Origin: Orientallactaga sibirica
Taxonomy: Eukaryota > Chordata > Mammalia > Rodentia > Dipodidae
Direction: 5' to 3'
Length of the DNA stretch: 64,000 nt
NCBI GenBank assembly: GCA_036365145.1
Contig: JAEOAD010000004.1
Span: forward strand, 52,851,001 to 52,915,000
Shown here: piece by piece, positions 24,293 through 33,060 of the stretch
How positions within the stretch are numbered: the first letter of the stretch is position 1
How the letters are laid out: each line of letters begins with the position of its first letter
The notes under the pieces: generated by a model
The model's database searches: none
What the model saw: only the letters and a program-made list of their open reading frames with translations
What the model was told of the DNA's origin: nothing
Position numbers and translations under genes: made by a program

Positions 24293-24628
24293 AGTCGCAT
24301 AGCTGTCAGAAAACACCTGACCAAGAGCAGCTTGTGGGAAGAAAGGGTTTATTTTGGCTTATAGACTTTAGGGGAAGCTCCATGATGGCAGGAGAAATGA
24401 TGGCATAAACAGTGTGTGGACATCACCTCCTGGCTAACATCAGGTGGATAATTGAACAGGAGAGTGTGCCAAATACTGGAAAAGGGAACCTGGCTAAAAC
24501 ACCCATAAGCCAGCCCCTGATAATACATTGCCCCCAGGAGGATCTAATTCCCAAATTGCCACCAGCTGGGGACCCAAGTGTTCAGAACACATAAGTTTAT
24601 GGGGGATACCTTAAGCAAACCACCACAA
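24293..24628 (-). mobile_element. MaLR LTR, antisense
   Basis: Minus-strand start TGTGGTGGTTTGCTTAAGGT at 24628, with the blocks cccccataaacttatgtgtt, agctggtggcaatttggg and the AATAAA-containing caaaataaaccctttcttcc. Same family as 30116-30462. Only the last few bases of the 3' end are missing. Confidence 0.8.
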
Positions 24629-24991
24629 GAGCCATACCACATGCCTGCTTCAACGACCTGTGAGTAGGTGGAAAAGAGAAGTCAAGTCAGAGGGCATTCA
24701 CAATAGCAATATTTTATCTGTTCTTTCTATAGTCATCTTGGATTAACATCAAAGCAATTTTGGTTCCTGTTGTCAGTGTACTGGTAGGTAAGCTTACTTT
24801 ATTTAGTATATTCAATGAATACCATAAACCAGTCATGTCTTCTTACAGCCTCTATCACCCACAGATACTCAAAATTAGTAATAGAAGTTAAGCTCACAAT
24901 TATTATTATTGTTAATTATATGTATATAATATATAACACTATATATCCCTCATTATATATAATTACTATTTATTATGTATCATTATATATT
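24629..24991. other. Unique sequence containing the donor of a duplicated segment
   Basis: 24757-24822 is the 66-bp counterpart of the insert in the SINE at 23667-23942. The rest is AT-rich, ending in TA-rich sequence at 24900-24990. Confidence 0.6.
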
Positions 24992-25462
24992 TGATGATTA
25001 AGGTGTTGTCAAATTGATCTGTTTAGTAATCCACGGAATTCCCTTTCAGGTGGGTTCTGATGTTGCTTCCAGGAAGGATTAACTGAAGGAGGAAGTCCTT
25101 CCCTCAGAGTGAGCCCTTCCCCCAGAGTGAGCAGCCCTTTTCAGATGGGAACTTTATATAAGGAAGCTCTGGGTGAAAAGATCGCCTTCCTTCCACTAGG
25201 CTGCTGGAGTGCTTGCTGCCTTCCAGCATTGATAGAAGGCCAGCATCAACTGAAGACCCACGTGGATTGACAACCAGCTCCACAGAATGCCTACAGGCCT
25301 TCAGGGCTGGATTGTGACTGCTGCGACATCTGCCCATGTAGACTGAGCAGCTACTGGGTTCCTTGATTCTGGTCTACAACTGATATTGGATTACAATAAA
25401 TTCCCTTTTTAATATCATTTATTCTAGCACTTCTGTTCCTCTAGAGAACCCTGACTAATACA
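24992..25462 (+). repeat. ERV-L 5' LTR
   Basis: About 470 bp from TGATGATTAAGGTGTTGTCA to ...CTGACTAATACA. It contains a TATA-like TATATAAGG at 25155-25163 and AATAAA at 25395-25400. It aligns over its whole length with 29592-30067, with substitutions and several indels. The first bases seem to lack two nucleotides relative to the 3' copy. Confidence 0.93.
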
Positions 25463-25467
25463 GATTT

Positions 25468-25482
25468 TGGTACCAGAAATGG
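25468..25482 (+). promoter_or_regulatory. Primer-binding site, tRNA-Leu type
   Basis: TGGTACCAGAAATGG lies five bases after the 5' LTR. The complement of a tRNA-Leu (UAA anticodon) 3' end would be TGGTACCAGGAGTGG, so 13 of 15 positions agree. Use of tRNA-Leu is the trait that names ERV-L. Confidence 0.8.
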
Positions 25483-25880
25483 TTCTAGAGAAACAGAATT
25501 TTAAGGATGGATTTCTCTAGTGGGCTTGGAGCTATCTGGGGTTGGCTTTCCAACTTTAGTGCTACTAAAGGTCCTACTGGTAATAAGGAGAGCACTTTTA
25601 CTGGAAATAAGGAGGGCACTAATAATACATGCTGTGAACTACTTAAAGAACTCTGCGAGATAGATGTATTTGTTGATGCTAAGTCATACCTTGTGAAGAG
25701 CAAATAATTTAATGATTCTGTATTTAAAACATTTGAATATTTGTGGAAAAATAAGACAAATGAAGAGGCTGATTGGTTTCTTCTAGCATTTCTGGAAAAA
25801 CTATTGAGGACACAACAGAAGTTCAGAAAGGAAAAATCTAAGCTTAAGACTCCAAAAAGCATCATGGCTCTCCAGATAAA
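25483..25880 (+). pseudogene. Probable gag remnant of the ERV-L
   Basis: Short open stretch (25507-25707, 66 codons) followed by stops. Its position after the primer site fits gag. I see no zinc knuckle or major homology motif, and most of the expected gag length is deleted. The 145-codon antisense frame over the same bases is a shadow. Confidence 0.4.
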
Positions 25881-25884
25881 GTAG

Positions 25885-26266
25885 GTGCTTATGGAGGTCA
25901 GGCGATCAATGGAGTTTTGCAATGATAGACTGACAGTGGGTCCAGTGGGTCCCAGAACTCACTCTGTGGTTATTTCCCCAGTCCCAGAATGTATAATTGG
26001 GATAGATGTACTTAGCAGTTTGCAGAACCCCCACATTGGTTCCCTGACCTGTGGAGTGAAGGCTAGTAGGGTGGAAAAGGCCAAATGGAAGCCATTGAGG
26101 CTCCTGGCACTGGCGAAAATAGTGAATCAAAAGCAATGTGACAGTCTGGTGTGGTGGCACACGCCTTTAATACCAGCACTCAGGAGGCAGAGGTAGGAGG
26201 ATCACCATGAGTTCAAGGCCACCCCAAGACTACACAGTCAGCCTAGGCTACAGTAAGACCTTACCT

Positions 26267-26316
<50 letters not shown>

Positions 26317-27398
26317 CAATATCACATCCCTAGAGGGATTGCAGAAAAATTAATGCCTGTCTAAAGGACTTGAAGGATGCAGGGCTGGTGATACCCACCA
26401 CATCTCTCTTTAACTCTCTATTTGGCCTGTTCAGAAGACAGATGGATCTGGAGAATGATCATGTATTGTTGGAAACTTAATCAGGTGGTGACTCCAATTA
26501 CAGCTGGCATACCAGATGTGGTGTCTTTACTTGAGTGGGTTAACACATCTCCTGGTACCTGGTATGCAGCTATTGATCTTGCGAATGCCTTTTTCTCCAT
26601 ACTTGTCCATAAAGACCACCAGAAGTAATTTGCCTTTAGCTGGCAAGGTCAGCAGTACATCTTTACTGTTTTACCCCAAGGTTATATTAACTGTCCAGCC
26701 CTGTGTCATAGCTTAGTTTGCAGGGATATTGATTGCCTGTCCTTCCACAAGGTGTCACATTGGTCCATTATATTGATGACATTATGCTGATTGGATCTAA
26801 TGAGCAGGAGGGGGCAACCACTTTGGGGTTGCTGGTACAGCATATGTGCATCATGGGGATGGGAAATAAATCCATCCAAAATTCAAGGACCTTCCACCTC
26901 GGTGAAATTTCTAGGAGTTCAGTGGTGTGGGACATGCAGGGATGTTCCTTGTAAGGTGAAGGATAAGTTGTTGCATCTGGCCCCTCCTACCACTAAGAAA
27001 GAAGCACAACATCTAGTGGGCCTATTTGGATTTTGGAGATAACACATTCATCATTTGGGTGTCTTAGTCTGTTCCATATACCAAGTAACTCAGAAAACTA
27101 CTAGTTTTCAGTGGGGCCTATAACAAGAGAAGACTCTTCAACAGATCCATGCTGCTCTGCCCCTTGGGCCACATGATCCAGCAGATCTGATGGTACTTGA
27201 GGTGTAGTGGCAGATAGAAATTCTGGTTGGAATCTTTGGCAAGGCCCCATAGGTGACTCACAGCGGAGGCCCTTGGGATTTTGGAGCAAGGCCCTGTCAT
27301 CATCTGCAGACAATTGTTCTCCCTTTGAGAGACAACTCTTGGCCTGTTATTGGGCCTTAGTGGAAACTGAATGTTTGACAATGGGCCATTAAGTTACT
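25885..27398 (+). pseudogene. pol: ERV-L pol: protease end and reverse transcriptase remnants
   Basis: Pieces in two frames. 25885-26142 carries an end-of-protease/start-of-RT-like segment (VVISPVPECIIGIDVL). The B1 SINE follows. 26422-26628 carries WYAAIDLANAFFSI, the first catalytic aspartate block of retroviral RT, and ends in TAA at 26626-26628, after which the same frame reads on as FAFSWQGQ. A frame change then gives [12 protein letters not shown], with the catalytic YIDD box at 26769-26780, and another puts [15 protein letters not shown] in the first frame. 27207-27392 carries the connection region (FWSKALSSSADN, ERQLLACYWALVETE). RT normally copies RNA into DNA in the virion; this copy cannot. 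Family assignment to ERV-L is firm from these motifs and the neighbouring domains. Confidence 0.9.
26143..26311 (+). mobile_element. B1-type SINE inserted in ERV-L pol
   Basis: B1 (gtctggtgtggtggcacacg ...) with about 48 uninterrupted A as tail. Target-site duplication at 26129-26142 (AAAAGCAATGTGAC) and 26312-26325 (AAAAGCAATATCAC), two mismatches. It lacks part of the middle (direct step from agactacacag to tcagcctaggct). Insertion postdates the provirus. Confidence 0.95.
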
Positions 27399-28154
27399 AT
27401 GCGGCCTGAGCTGCCCATTATAAGCTGGGTGTTACCTGACCCACCAGGCCATAAAGTTGGACATGCACAGCAGCAGTCCATCATCAAGTGGAAGTGGTAT
27501 ATATGTGGTTGGGATCAAGCAGGCCCTGAAGGCACAAATAAATTACATGAGGAAGTTGCCCAAATTCCTGTGGTTTTTACTCCTGTAACAATGCCTTCTG
27601 TCCCCAAGCATGCACCTATTTCATCATGGGGTGCGCCCTATGATCAGTTGTCTGATAAGGAGAGGACAAGGGCATGGTTTACAGATGGTTCAGCATGTTG
27701 TGCAGGCACCTCCCAGCAGAGGACAGCTGGAGCATTACAATCCCTTTCTGGAACAAGTCTGAAGGACTGTGATGAAGGGAAATCTTCACAATGGGCAGAA
27801 CTTTGTGCAGTGCACATGGTTGTGCATTTTGCTTGGAAAGAAAAATGGCCAGATGTGTGGTTATACACTGATTCATGGGCTGTGGCCAATGGTTTGACTG
27901 GATGGTCCTGGACTTGGAAGGAGCACAATTGGAAAATTGGTGATAAGGACATTTGGGGAAGGTGTATGTGGATAGAGCTTTCTGAATGGGAAAAGGATAT
28001 AAAGATACTTGTGTCTCATGTTAATGTTCATCAGAAGGTGACCTCATCACAGGATGACTTTAATAATCAAGTATATAAACTGACCCATTCTATGGATAAT
28101 GGTCAACCTTTTTCATCAGCCACCCCTGTCATTGCCCAATGGGCCCATGAATAA
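27399..28154 (+). pseudogene. pol: ERV-L pol: RNase H domain, 251-codon open stretch
   Basis: Longest open frame in the window. Residues 1-80 continue the RT connection region (SIIKWKWYI). RNase H motifs follow: AWFTDGS with D96, SSQWAEL with E134, LYTDSWAVANGL with D158. Around residues 205-226, VSHVNVHQKV and NNQVYKL match the end of the domain. The usual last acidic residue seems to be Y226, so the active site is probably damaged. The stretch ends at TAA 28152-28154, but the same frame reads on as integrase, so the stop lies inside the ancestral polyprotein. The frame is continuous with the piece at 27207-27392 after a short gap with a stop. RNase H removes the RNA strand of the RNA-DNA hybrid; no working product is expected here. 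Confidence 0.9.
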
Positions 28155-28740
28155 AGTGGCCATGGTGGCAGGGATGCAGGCTATGCATGGGCCCAACAAC
28201 ATGGACTTCCAATAACTAAGATTGATCTGGCTAAGGCTGCTGCTGAGTGCCAAATATGCCAGCAGCAGAGTCCAACTCTGGGCCCCCGAAATGGTAGCAT
28301 TCCTCAGGGTGTCCAGCCAGCAACTTGGTGTGAGGTTGACTACGTTGTACCACTTCCATCATGGAAAGGACAGCATTTTGTCCTTATTGGAATAGATACT
28401 TATTCTGGGTATGCATTTGCCTTTCCTGCACATAATGCTTCTGCCAAAACTACCATCCATGGGCTTACAGAATGCCTTATCCACCGTCATGGTATTCCAC
28501 ACAGCATTGCTTCTGACCAAGGAACTCACTTCACAGCCAAGGAAATACAGCGGAGGGCTCATTATCATTAAGCAGCTGGCTTGATAGAATGATGAACTGG
28601 AAACAGCTACAGTGCTAACTAGGTGGCAATAGCTTGGAGGGCTGGGGAGTGTCCTCCAGCAGGCTGTATATGCTCTGAATCAGCATCCTATATATGGTAC
28701 TGTTTCTACTATAGGGCAGATTCACGGGTCCAGGAATCAA
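28155..28740 (+). pseudogene. pol: ERV-L pol: integrase remnant
   Basis: After the stop at 28152 the frame gives SGHGG and AECQICQQQ, the H-H-C-C zinc-binding region. The core is recognised from WCEVDYV and GIDTYSGYAFAF (first aspartate block), ASDQGTHFTAKE (second aspartate) and AAGLIE (glutamate). The second aspartate and the glutamate are separated by only 23 codons instead of the usual 35, and a TAA (about 28569-28571) and further stops lie in this part. About 36 nt seem to be deleted, in frame. 28620-28740 holds a degraded C-terminal part (AVYALNQHPIYGTVS in another register). Integrase normally joins viral DNA to the chromosome. Confidence 0.88.
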
Positions 28741-29299
28741 GTGGTGAAAATGGGAATGGACCCACTTACCATCACCTCAAGTGATCCATTAGCTAAATGT
28801 TTGCTTCCTGTTCCCACAACCCAATGCTCTGCTGGCCGAGAGGTCCTGGTGCCAGAGCAGGGAGTGCTTTTGCCAGGAGGCACAAAGAACATTCCATTGA
28901 AGTGGAAGCTAAGACTTCCCCCTGGCCACATTGGGCTCCTGATGCCCTCCAGTCAACAGGCTAAGAAAGGAGTTACAGTGTTAGCAGGGGTTATTGATCC
29001 AGACTATCAGGGGGAAATGGACTGCTCCTCCACGATGAAGGTAAGGAAGAGTATGTCTGGAGTGCAGGAGATCCTTTAGGGCATCTCTTGGTGTTACCAT
29101 GTCCTGTTATCAAAGTCAGTGGACAACTGCAACAACCCAAAAAGGCCTTCAGGAATGAAAGTATGGGTCAGTCCTCCAGGTATAGAACCTGCTGAGGTGC
29201 TTGCTAAAGGTAGAGGAAATACAGAATGGGTAGTAGAAGAAGGTAGTTACAAATACCAGCTAAGGCCACATGACCAAATACAGAAACGAGGACTGTAAT
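28741..29299 (+). pseudogene. ERV-L dUTPase-like region
   Basis: Open for 112 codons (28741-29079), then continued in another frame to a TAA near 29297-29299. Trimeric dUTPase motifs can be seen: SAGREV at residues 30-35 (motif I, normally with an aspartate), PSSQQAKKG at 69-77 (motif II, arginine and serine-glycine lost), AGVIDPDYQGE at 82-92 (motif III, well kept). dUTPases hydrolyse dUTP to dUMP and limit uracil in DNA. A dUTPase 3' of integrase is typical of ERV-L. Changes in motifs I and II plus the frameshift after residue 92 (loss of motifs IV-V in frame) indicate an inactive remnant. Confidence 0.85.
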
Positions 29300-29591
29300 T
29301 GCAAGTTTTCTTTCTTATGTTGATATGGAGTGTTTGTACATATCTACACCAATATTAAGATTATATCACTAGATAACTATTGTTGAATTTATATTAGACC
29401 AATTGTATTAGAGACTAAGCATTCCTCTAAGAACCTTGATTTATGTTGGTGGGGAGAATTTGAATTTCAGTTTGTTCGTGGGACAGTTATACCATGTTAG
29501 GTGGAATTATGGGCTTGTTACAGTTCTCATTTGGAAATTAAGCATGATGTAAGGAGATATGGTTTGGTGTCAAGTTGACAATGGGTGGACT
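29300..29591 (+). other. ERV-L 3' leader without env
   Basis: About 290 bp, AT-rich, no envelope frame. The stretch gacaatgggtggact just before 29592 is in the position of the polypurine tract. Confidence 0.6.
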
Positions 29592-30067
29592 TGTGATGGT
29601 TAAGGTATTGTCAACTTAATCTGTTTAGTAATCCACAGAAATCCCTTTCAGGGGGGTATCCAAGGTTGCTTCCAGGAAGGATTAACTGGAGGAAGTCTTT
29701 TCCCCAGAGTGATCCCTTCCTTCAGAGTGGGCGGCCCCTCTCAGATGGGAACTTTACATAAGGAAGTTCTAGGTGAAAAGAACTCCTGCTTTCCACTCAG
29801 CTGCCCGAGCTGTTTGCTGCCTTCCAGCATGGATTGACAACCAGTGCAGACTGAAGACCAGTATCAACTGAAGATCCATGTGGATTGAAAATCATTGTTT
29901 CCTCAGGAAGCCTCCAGGCCTTCATTGCTGGATTGGGACTGCTGAGGCATCTGACCACATGGACTGAGCAGCTACCAGGTTCCTTGCTACTCTGGCCTGC
30001 AACTACTATTGAACTATAATAAATTCCCTTTTTAATATAATTCATTCTAGCAGTTCTATTCCTCTAG
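29592..30067 (+). repeat. ERV-L 3' LTR, end missing
   Basis: Starts TGTGATGGTTAAGGTATTGT and parallels the 5' LTR to cctctag at 30067. The final 18 or so bases (agaaccctgactaataca in the 5' LTR) are replaced by different sequence. The TATA-like site is mutated to TACATAAGG. AATAAA at 30018-30023 is kept. Confidence 0.9.
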
Positions 30068-30462
30068 TGCACTCTATCATGGATGGTTATCAGTTTATGG
30101 GGGCCAGGGGTGGAATGTGATGGTTTGATTCAGGTGCCCCCCATAAACATAGGTGTTCTGAATGCTAGTCTCCCCAGCTGATGGCAATTGGAAATTAAAA
30201 CCTCCTGGAGGCAGTATATTCTTGGGGACAGGCTTATGGATGTTATAACCAGCTTCCACTTGAAAGTGTTTGGCACACTCTCGTGTTGCTATTGTCCACC
30301 TGATATCGGCCAGGGGGTGATGTCCACCTTCTGCTTATGCTATCATTTTCCCTGCCATTGTGGAGCATCCCCTTGAGTCTGTAAGCCAAAATAAACCCTT
30401 TTGTCCCAAAAGCTGCTCTTGGTTGGGTAATTTCTTCCAACAATGTGAACCTGACTGCAACA
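30068..30462 (+). mobile_element. MaLR 3' end: purine tract plus LTR
   Basis: 30068-30115 ends in tgggggccaggggtggaa, a polypurine tract, followed by a 347-bp LTR from TGTGATGGTTTGATTCAGGT (30116) to CCTGACTGCAACA (30462). AATAAA occurs in ccaaaataaaccctttt (about 30390). The retained tract shows that this was part of a longer element, now truncated where it meets the ERV-L LTR. Confidence 0.85.
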
Positions 30463-30516
30463 TATATCATATATAATATACATATAATAAAACAAAATCA
30501 TTTTATTATATGCATA

Positions 30517-30572
<56 letters not shown>

Positions 30573-30600
30573 TACATATATATGTATACACACACACAGA
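30463..30600. repeat. (TA)n microsatellite and AT-rich tract
   Basis: About 44 bp of perfect AT alternation at 30520-30563, flanked by ATAC/CA variants to 30600. Prone to length change and misassembly. Confidence 0.95.
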
Positions 30601-30773
30601 ATCTTTAATGTAGCCTGTTATACTCTTTAGGAAGTCCAGGATGACCCACAATTTTCCATCTTACTGCCTTATCTTCCCAAGTAATAACAGGTGAGTGCCA
30701 CTATACCCACCTTAACTATACAACATACATACTTCTGAAGAGTACTGAAATTCATGAAAAGGAAATCAATTAA

Positions 30774-31112
30774 TGCTATGGTTTTAAAGCAGAATGTTGT
30801 CCATAGGCTCATGAGTTTAAACACTTGGTCCCCAACTGGTGGTGCTATTTTAAGAGTGTGTGAAACCTTTAGGAAATGGGACCTAAAGCAAAGGAGTCAG
30901 AACGGGATAGTCTTTGAGTATTTATACTTCTTCCAGGTGAGTTTACACTGTTTCCTGATGGCCAAATCACATGTAATCAGCCTCCGTACATTCCCTTGAT
31001 CTCAGCTGCCAACTGCTCCAGTTACCTTTGCCTTCCTCACCATGATGGGCTGTGGTCCCTGAACTGTGAGCCAGAATGAAGCTTTTCTTCCTTACATTGT
31101 TCTTTCAACAAT
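30774..31112 (+). mobile_element. MaLR-type LTR
   Basis: TGCTATGGTTTTAAAGCAGA, then ctcatgagtttaaacacttg gtccccaactggtggtgcta, aggaaatgggacctaaag and ctgtgagccagaatgaagct near the 3' end (polyadenylation region). An older MaLR subfamily than the 30.1-kb LTR. A T-run at 31119-31137 follows. Confidence 0.65.
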
Positions 31113-31137
31113 TTTTCTTTTTTTTTTTTTTTTTTTT

Positions 31138-32104
31138 GCAACAGCAACATATTCAATCTATTTCCTGTTTCTTGTTACTGAACATCAGTTATCCTGAGTT
31201 CTATTCCTGCATAGTAAGTTTCCTTGACAATAATTATTGGTGCAATATTACCTTAATCTACAAAAGCATTTAATGTAATGTTTACTCTTAACTTTCATTG
31301 AGTTTTTAAATAAGAAAATAGCAGATTAAAAAATCTCTATTTTTTTTCAGAAATCTTCTCTTGAATTCTGTTAAAATGTCACTGCCAATTGTCAATAGCA
31401 CCTTATAAGCCATCACATAACATGTTTTCTTTTTAAGAATTCAATTGCAGAAAAATGTTTATCTTTAAAACTTAACATGCTTCTGTGGAAATTGGAATCA
31501 TTACATTTGTTTTCTTATTCTTGTTTTCAAGTTCAATTTTTTAAAATAATGTGAATTAATTTATTAATGTACTTCCCTGTTGTTTTCATTTTCTTTTTTC
31601 TTGTTTTCTCTCCTACTCTTATTAGATCAGAGCACTATGTAATTTCAACACTTTTCCTCAAATTGTATTTTGACAGATGGTATCCATAGATTATAAAGAA
31701 AATTTACAAGGCAGTACTACTATTTTCTTCAAACAACAAATAATACAATTGCTTAACAGTCTTTGGGTTATGATCAAATATAAATAATGATATTGGTAAA
31801 ATATTTTAAAACAGCAATTTTTACAATATTAACAAACCTAGCATTTCTTTACTAGTCAATAAATCTTTCATGAGTGTATTGATAAGCTACTTCCTTTGAT
31901 GAAGCTATTGCCAGCATTCTTTTGAATCTGCAGCATAACAAAACAAAAGCATTAACCTATGTGTCAGTGTGATACCCCATTCATCCTGATGTCAAATTAA
32001 TTTTTAGTTTACTTGTAACAGTTTACAGGCCTGAACTTTTTGGTCACTTTTCCAATATGTCAATATCCAGCTTGAATAACCAAAGCTTAATTATAAGCTT
32101 TCTT
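31138..32104. other. AT-rich unique sequence
   Basis: No gene or named element recognised. Confidence 0.45.
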
Positions 32105-32600
32105 GGGTGTTAATCTTTATTATCTGCATTGGGGGTCTGCCGGTTTCTTTTCCCCAGCAGGTAGAGCGGAAGAGAGAGAGCCGGGCCAGCCGCTCCTCTC
32201 GAGGCTGAGCAGGAAGGTGGGTGTCCACGGCTCAAACCTTTCCCCAAAACACCTGAGAGAAAAAACCACACTGAGCCGGGAGCCATGTCGAAGCAGGAAC
32301 TCAACTTTTATTGTAATAAGAGGGTATATATATTTTGAGAAAGAGGGTGGGAAAAAGGATGAGAGAAAGGTGTAAGGGTCAATATTATTTCACCACGTTA
32401 GCAGTAGCTGGGCCGAGGCAGTTTTGGCTTAGGCCTTGCTGAGTCACTCTAGGCCAAGGACAGGTCGCTAAACTCTAGCTAGGCTCAGAACCACTAGGCC
32501 TCACACAGGGGCCTCTTAGGGCCCAGCAGGAGTCTATTATCAAAACCAGGGCATTTTGTGTGATCTCTTCAGAAAGATTCCTTGGAAACTAAAAGTTATA
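32105..32600 (-). mobile_element. ERVK/IAP-like solo LTR, antisense
   Basis: Read on the minus strand: AATATATATACCCTCTTATT (TATA-like) followed by ACAATAAAAGTTGAGTTCCT, the R-region layout of IAP-like LTRs, then a CpG-rich U5-like part (gccgtggacacccacc, gaggagcggctggcccggc). The edges are uncertain and no target-site duplication was found. No internal sequence adjoins. The 90- and 64-codon frames here are chance frames within the LTR. Confidence 0.6.
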
Positions 32601-32744
32601 CATCAACTTTCTCAGGTGGTTGTTATACCATACATACATACATTCATTTCTAGGAATAACATTATTTCCATAAAGTAAATGCATTACAAAATTCCTAGTT
32701 AAACTAGGTAGTATCTTCAATTAACACACGTTAACACCTTACAG

Positions 32745-32746
<2 letters not shown>

Positions 32747-32787
<41 letters not shown>
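32747..32787. repeat. (GT)n microsatellite
   Basis: 20 GT units in a row. Confidence 0.97.
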
Positions 32788-32792
<5 letters not shown>

Positions 32793-33060
32793 CAGAGACT
32801 GAGAGATATGAAACATGAGTGAAAAAAAAGGAAGTGTGGAAGTTTTCTCTGCACTTGAAAACATTACCATTGTTGAAAGTATTTAATAGAAAGCATAAAA
32901 TTCTGCCTTAAAAATGAAAAAAATAAATACTGATATTATTATCTTAAATTAGCACACAGTAACATTTATGAAATGTACTTTAATCTTCAGTGCATTGCTA
33001 CAGACTTATCACAAATGAAAAGGTAAAAGTTAAAGAAAACACATAATATTTACATTGTGA
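32788..33060. other. AT-rich unique sequence
   Basis: Nothing recognised. Confidence 0.4.

Larger units (their letters stand above)
24992..30067 (+). mobile_element. ERV-L-type endogenous retrovirus, degenerate
   Basis: About 5.1 kb: 5' LTR, tRNA-Leu-type primer site, remnants of gag/protease, reverse transcriptase, RNase H, integrase and a dUTPase-like region, then a 3' LTR. There is no envelope sequence between the last pol codon (about 29299) and the 3' LTR. The gene order with dUTPase downstream of integrase and the lack of env are features of the ERV-L group (class III, distantly spuma-related). A B1 SINE interrupts it. Most of gag and protease is absent, since the internal part is about 4.1 kb. 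By eye the two LTRs are only about 75-80% identical, so the insertion is old. Multiple stops and frame changes make it non-functional. No clear target-site duplication remains. Confidence 0.92.

Noticed and set aside
25485..25922. 145-codon minus-strand frame
   Set aside because: Antisense to the ERV-L gag/pro remnant, a shadow frame.
29300..29591. Possible envelope gene of the ERV
   Set aside because: Only about 290 bp with no long frame. ERV-L elements lack env, so absence is expected.
32103..32375. 90-codon plus frame and 64-codon minus frame in CpG-rich DNA
   Set aside because: They lie in an IAP/ERVK-like LTR. CpG richness is explained by the LTR, not by a host promoter exon.
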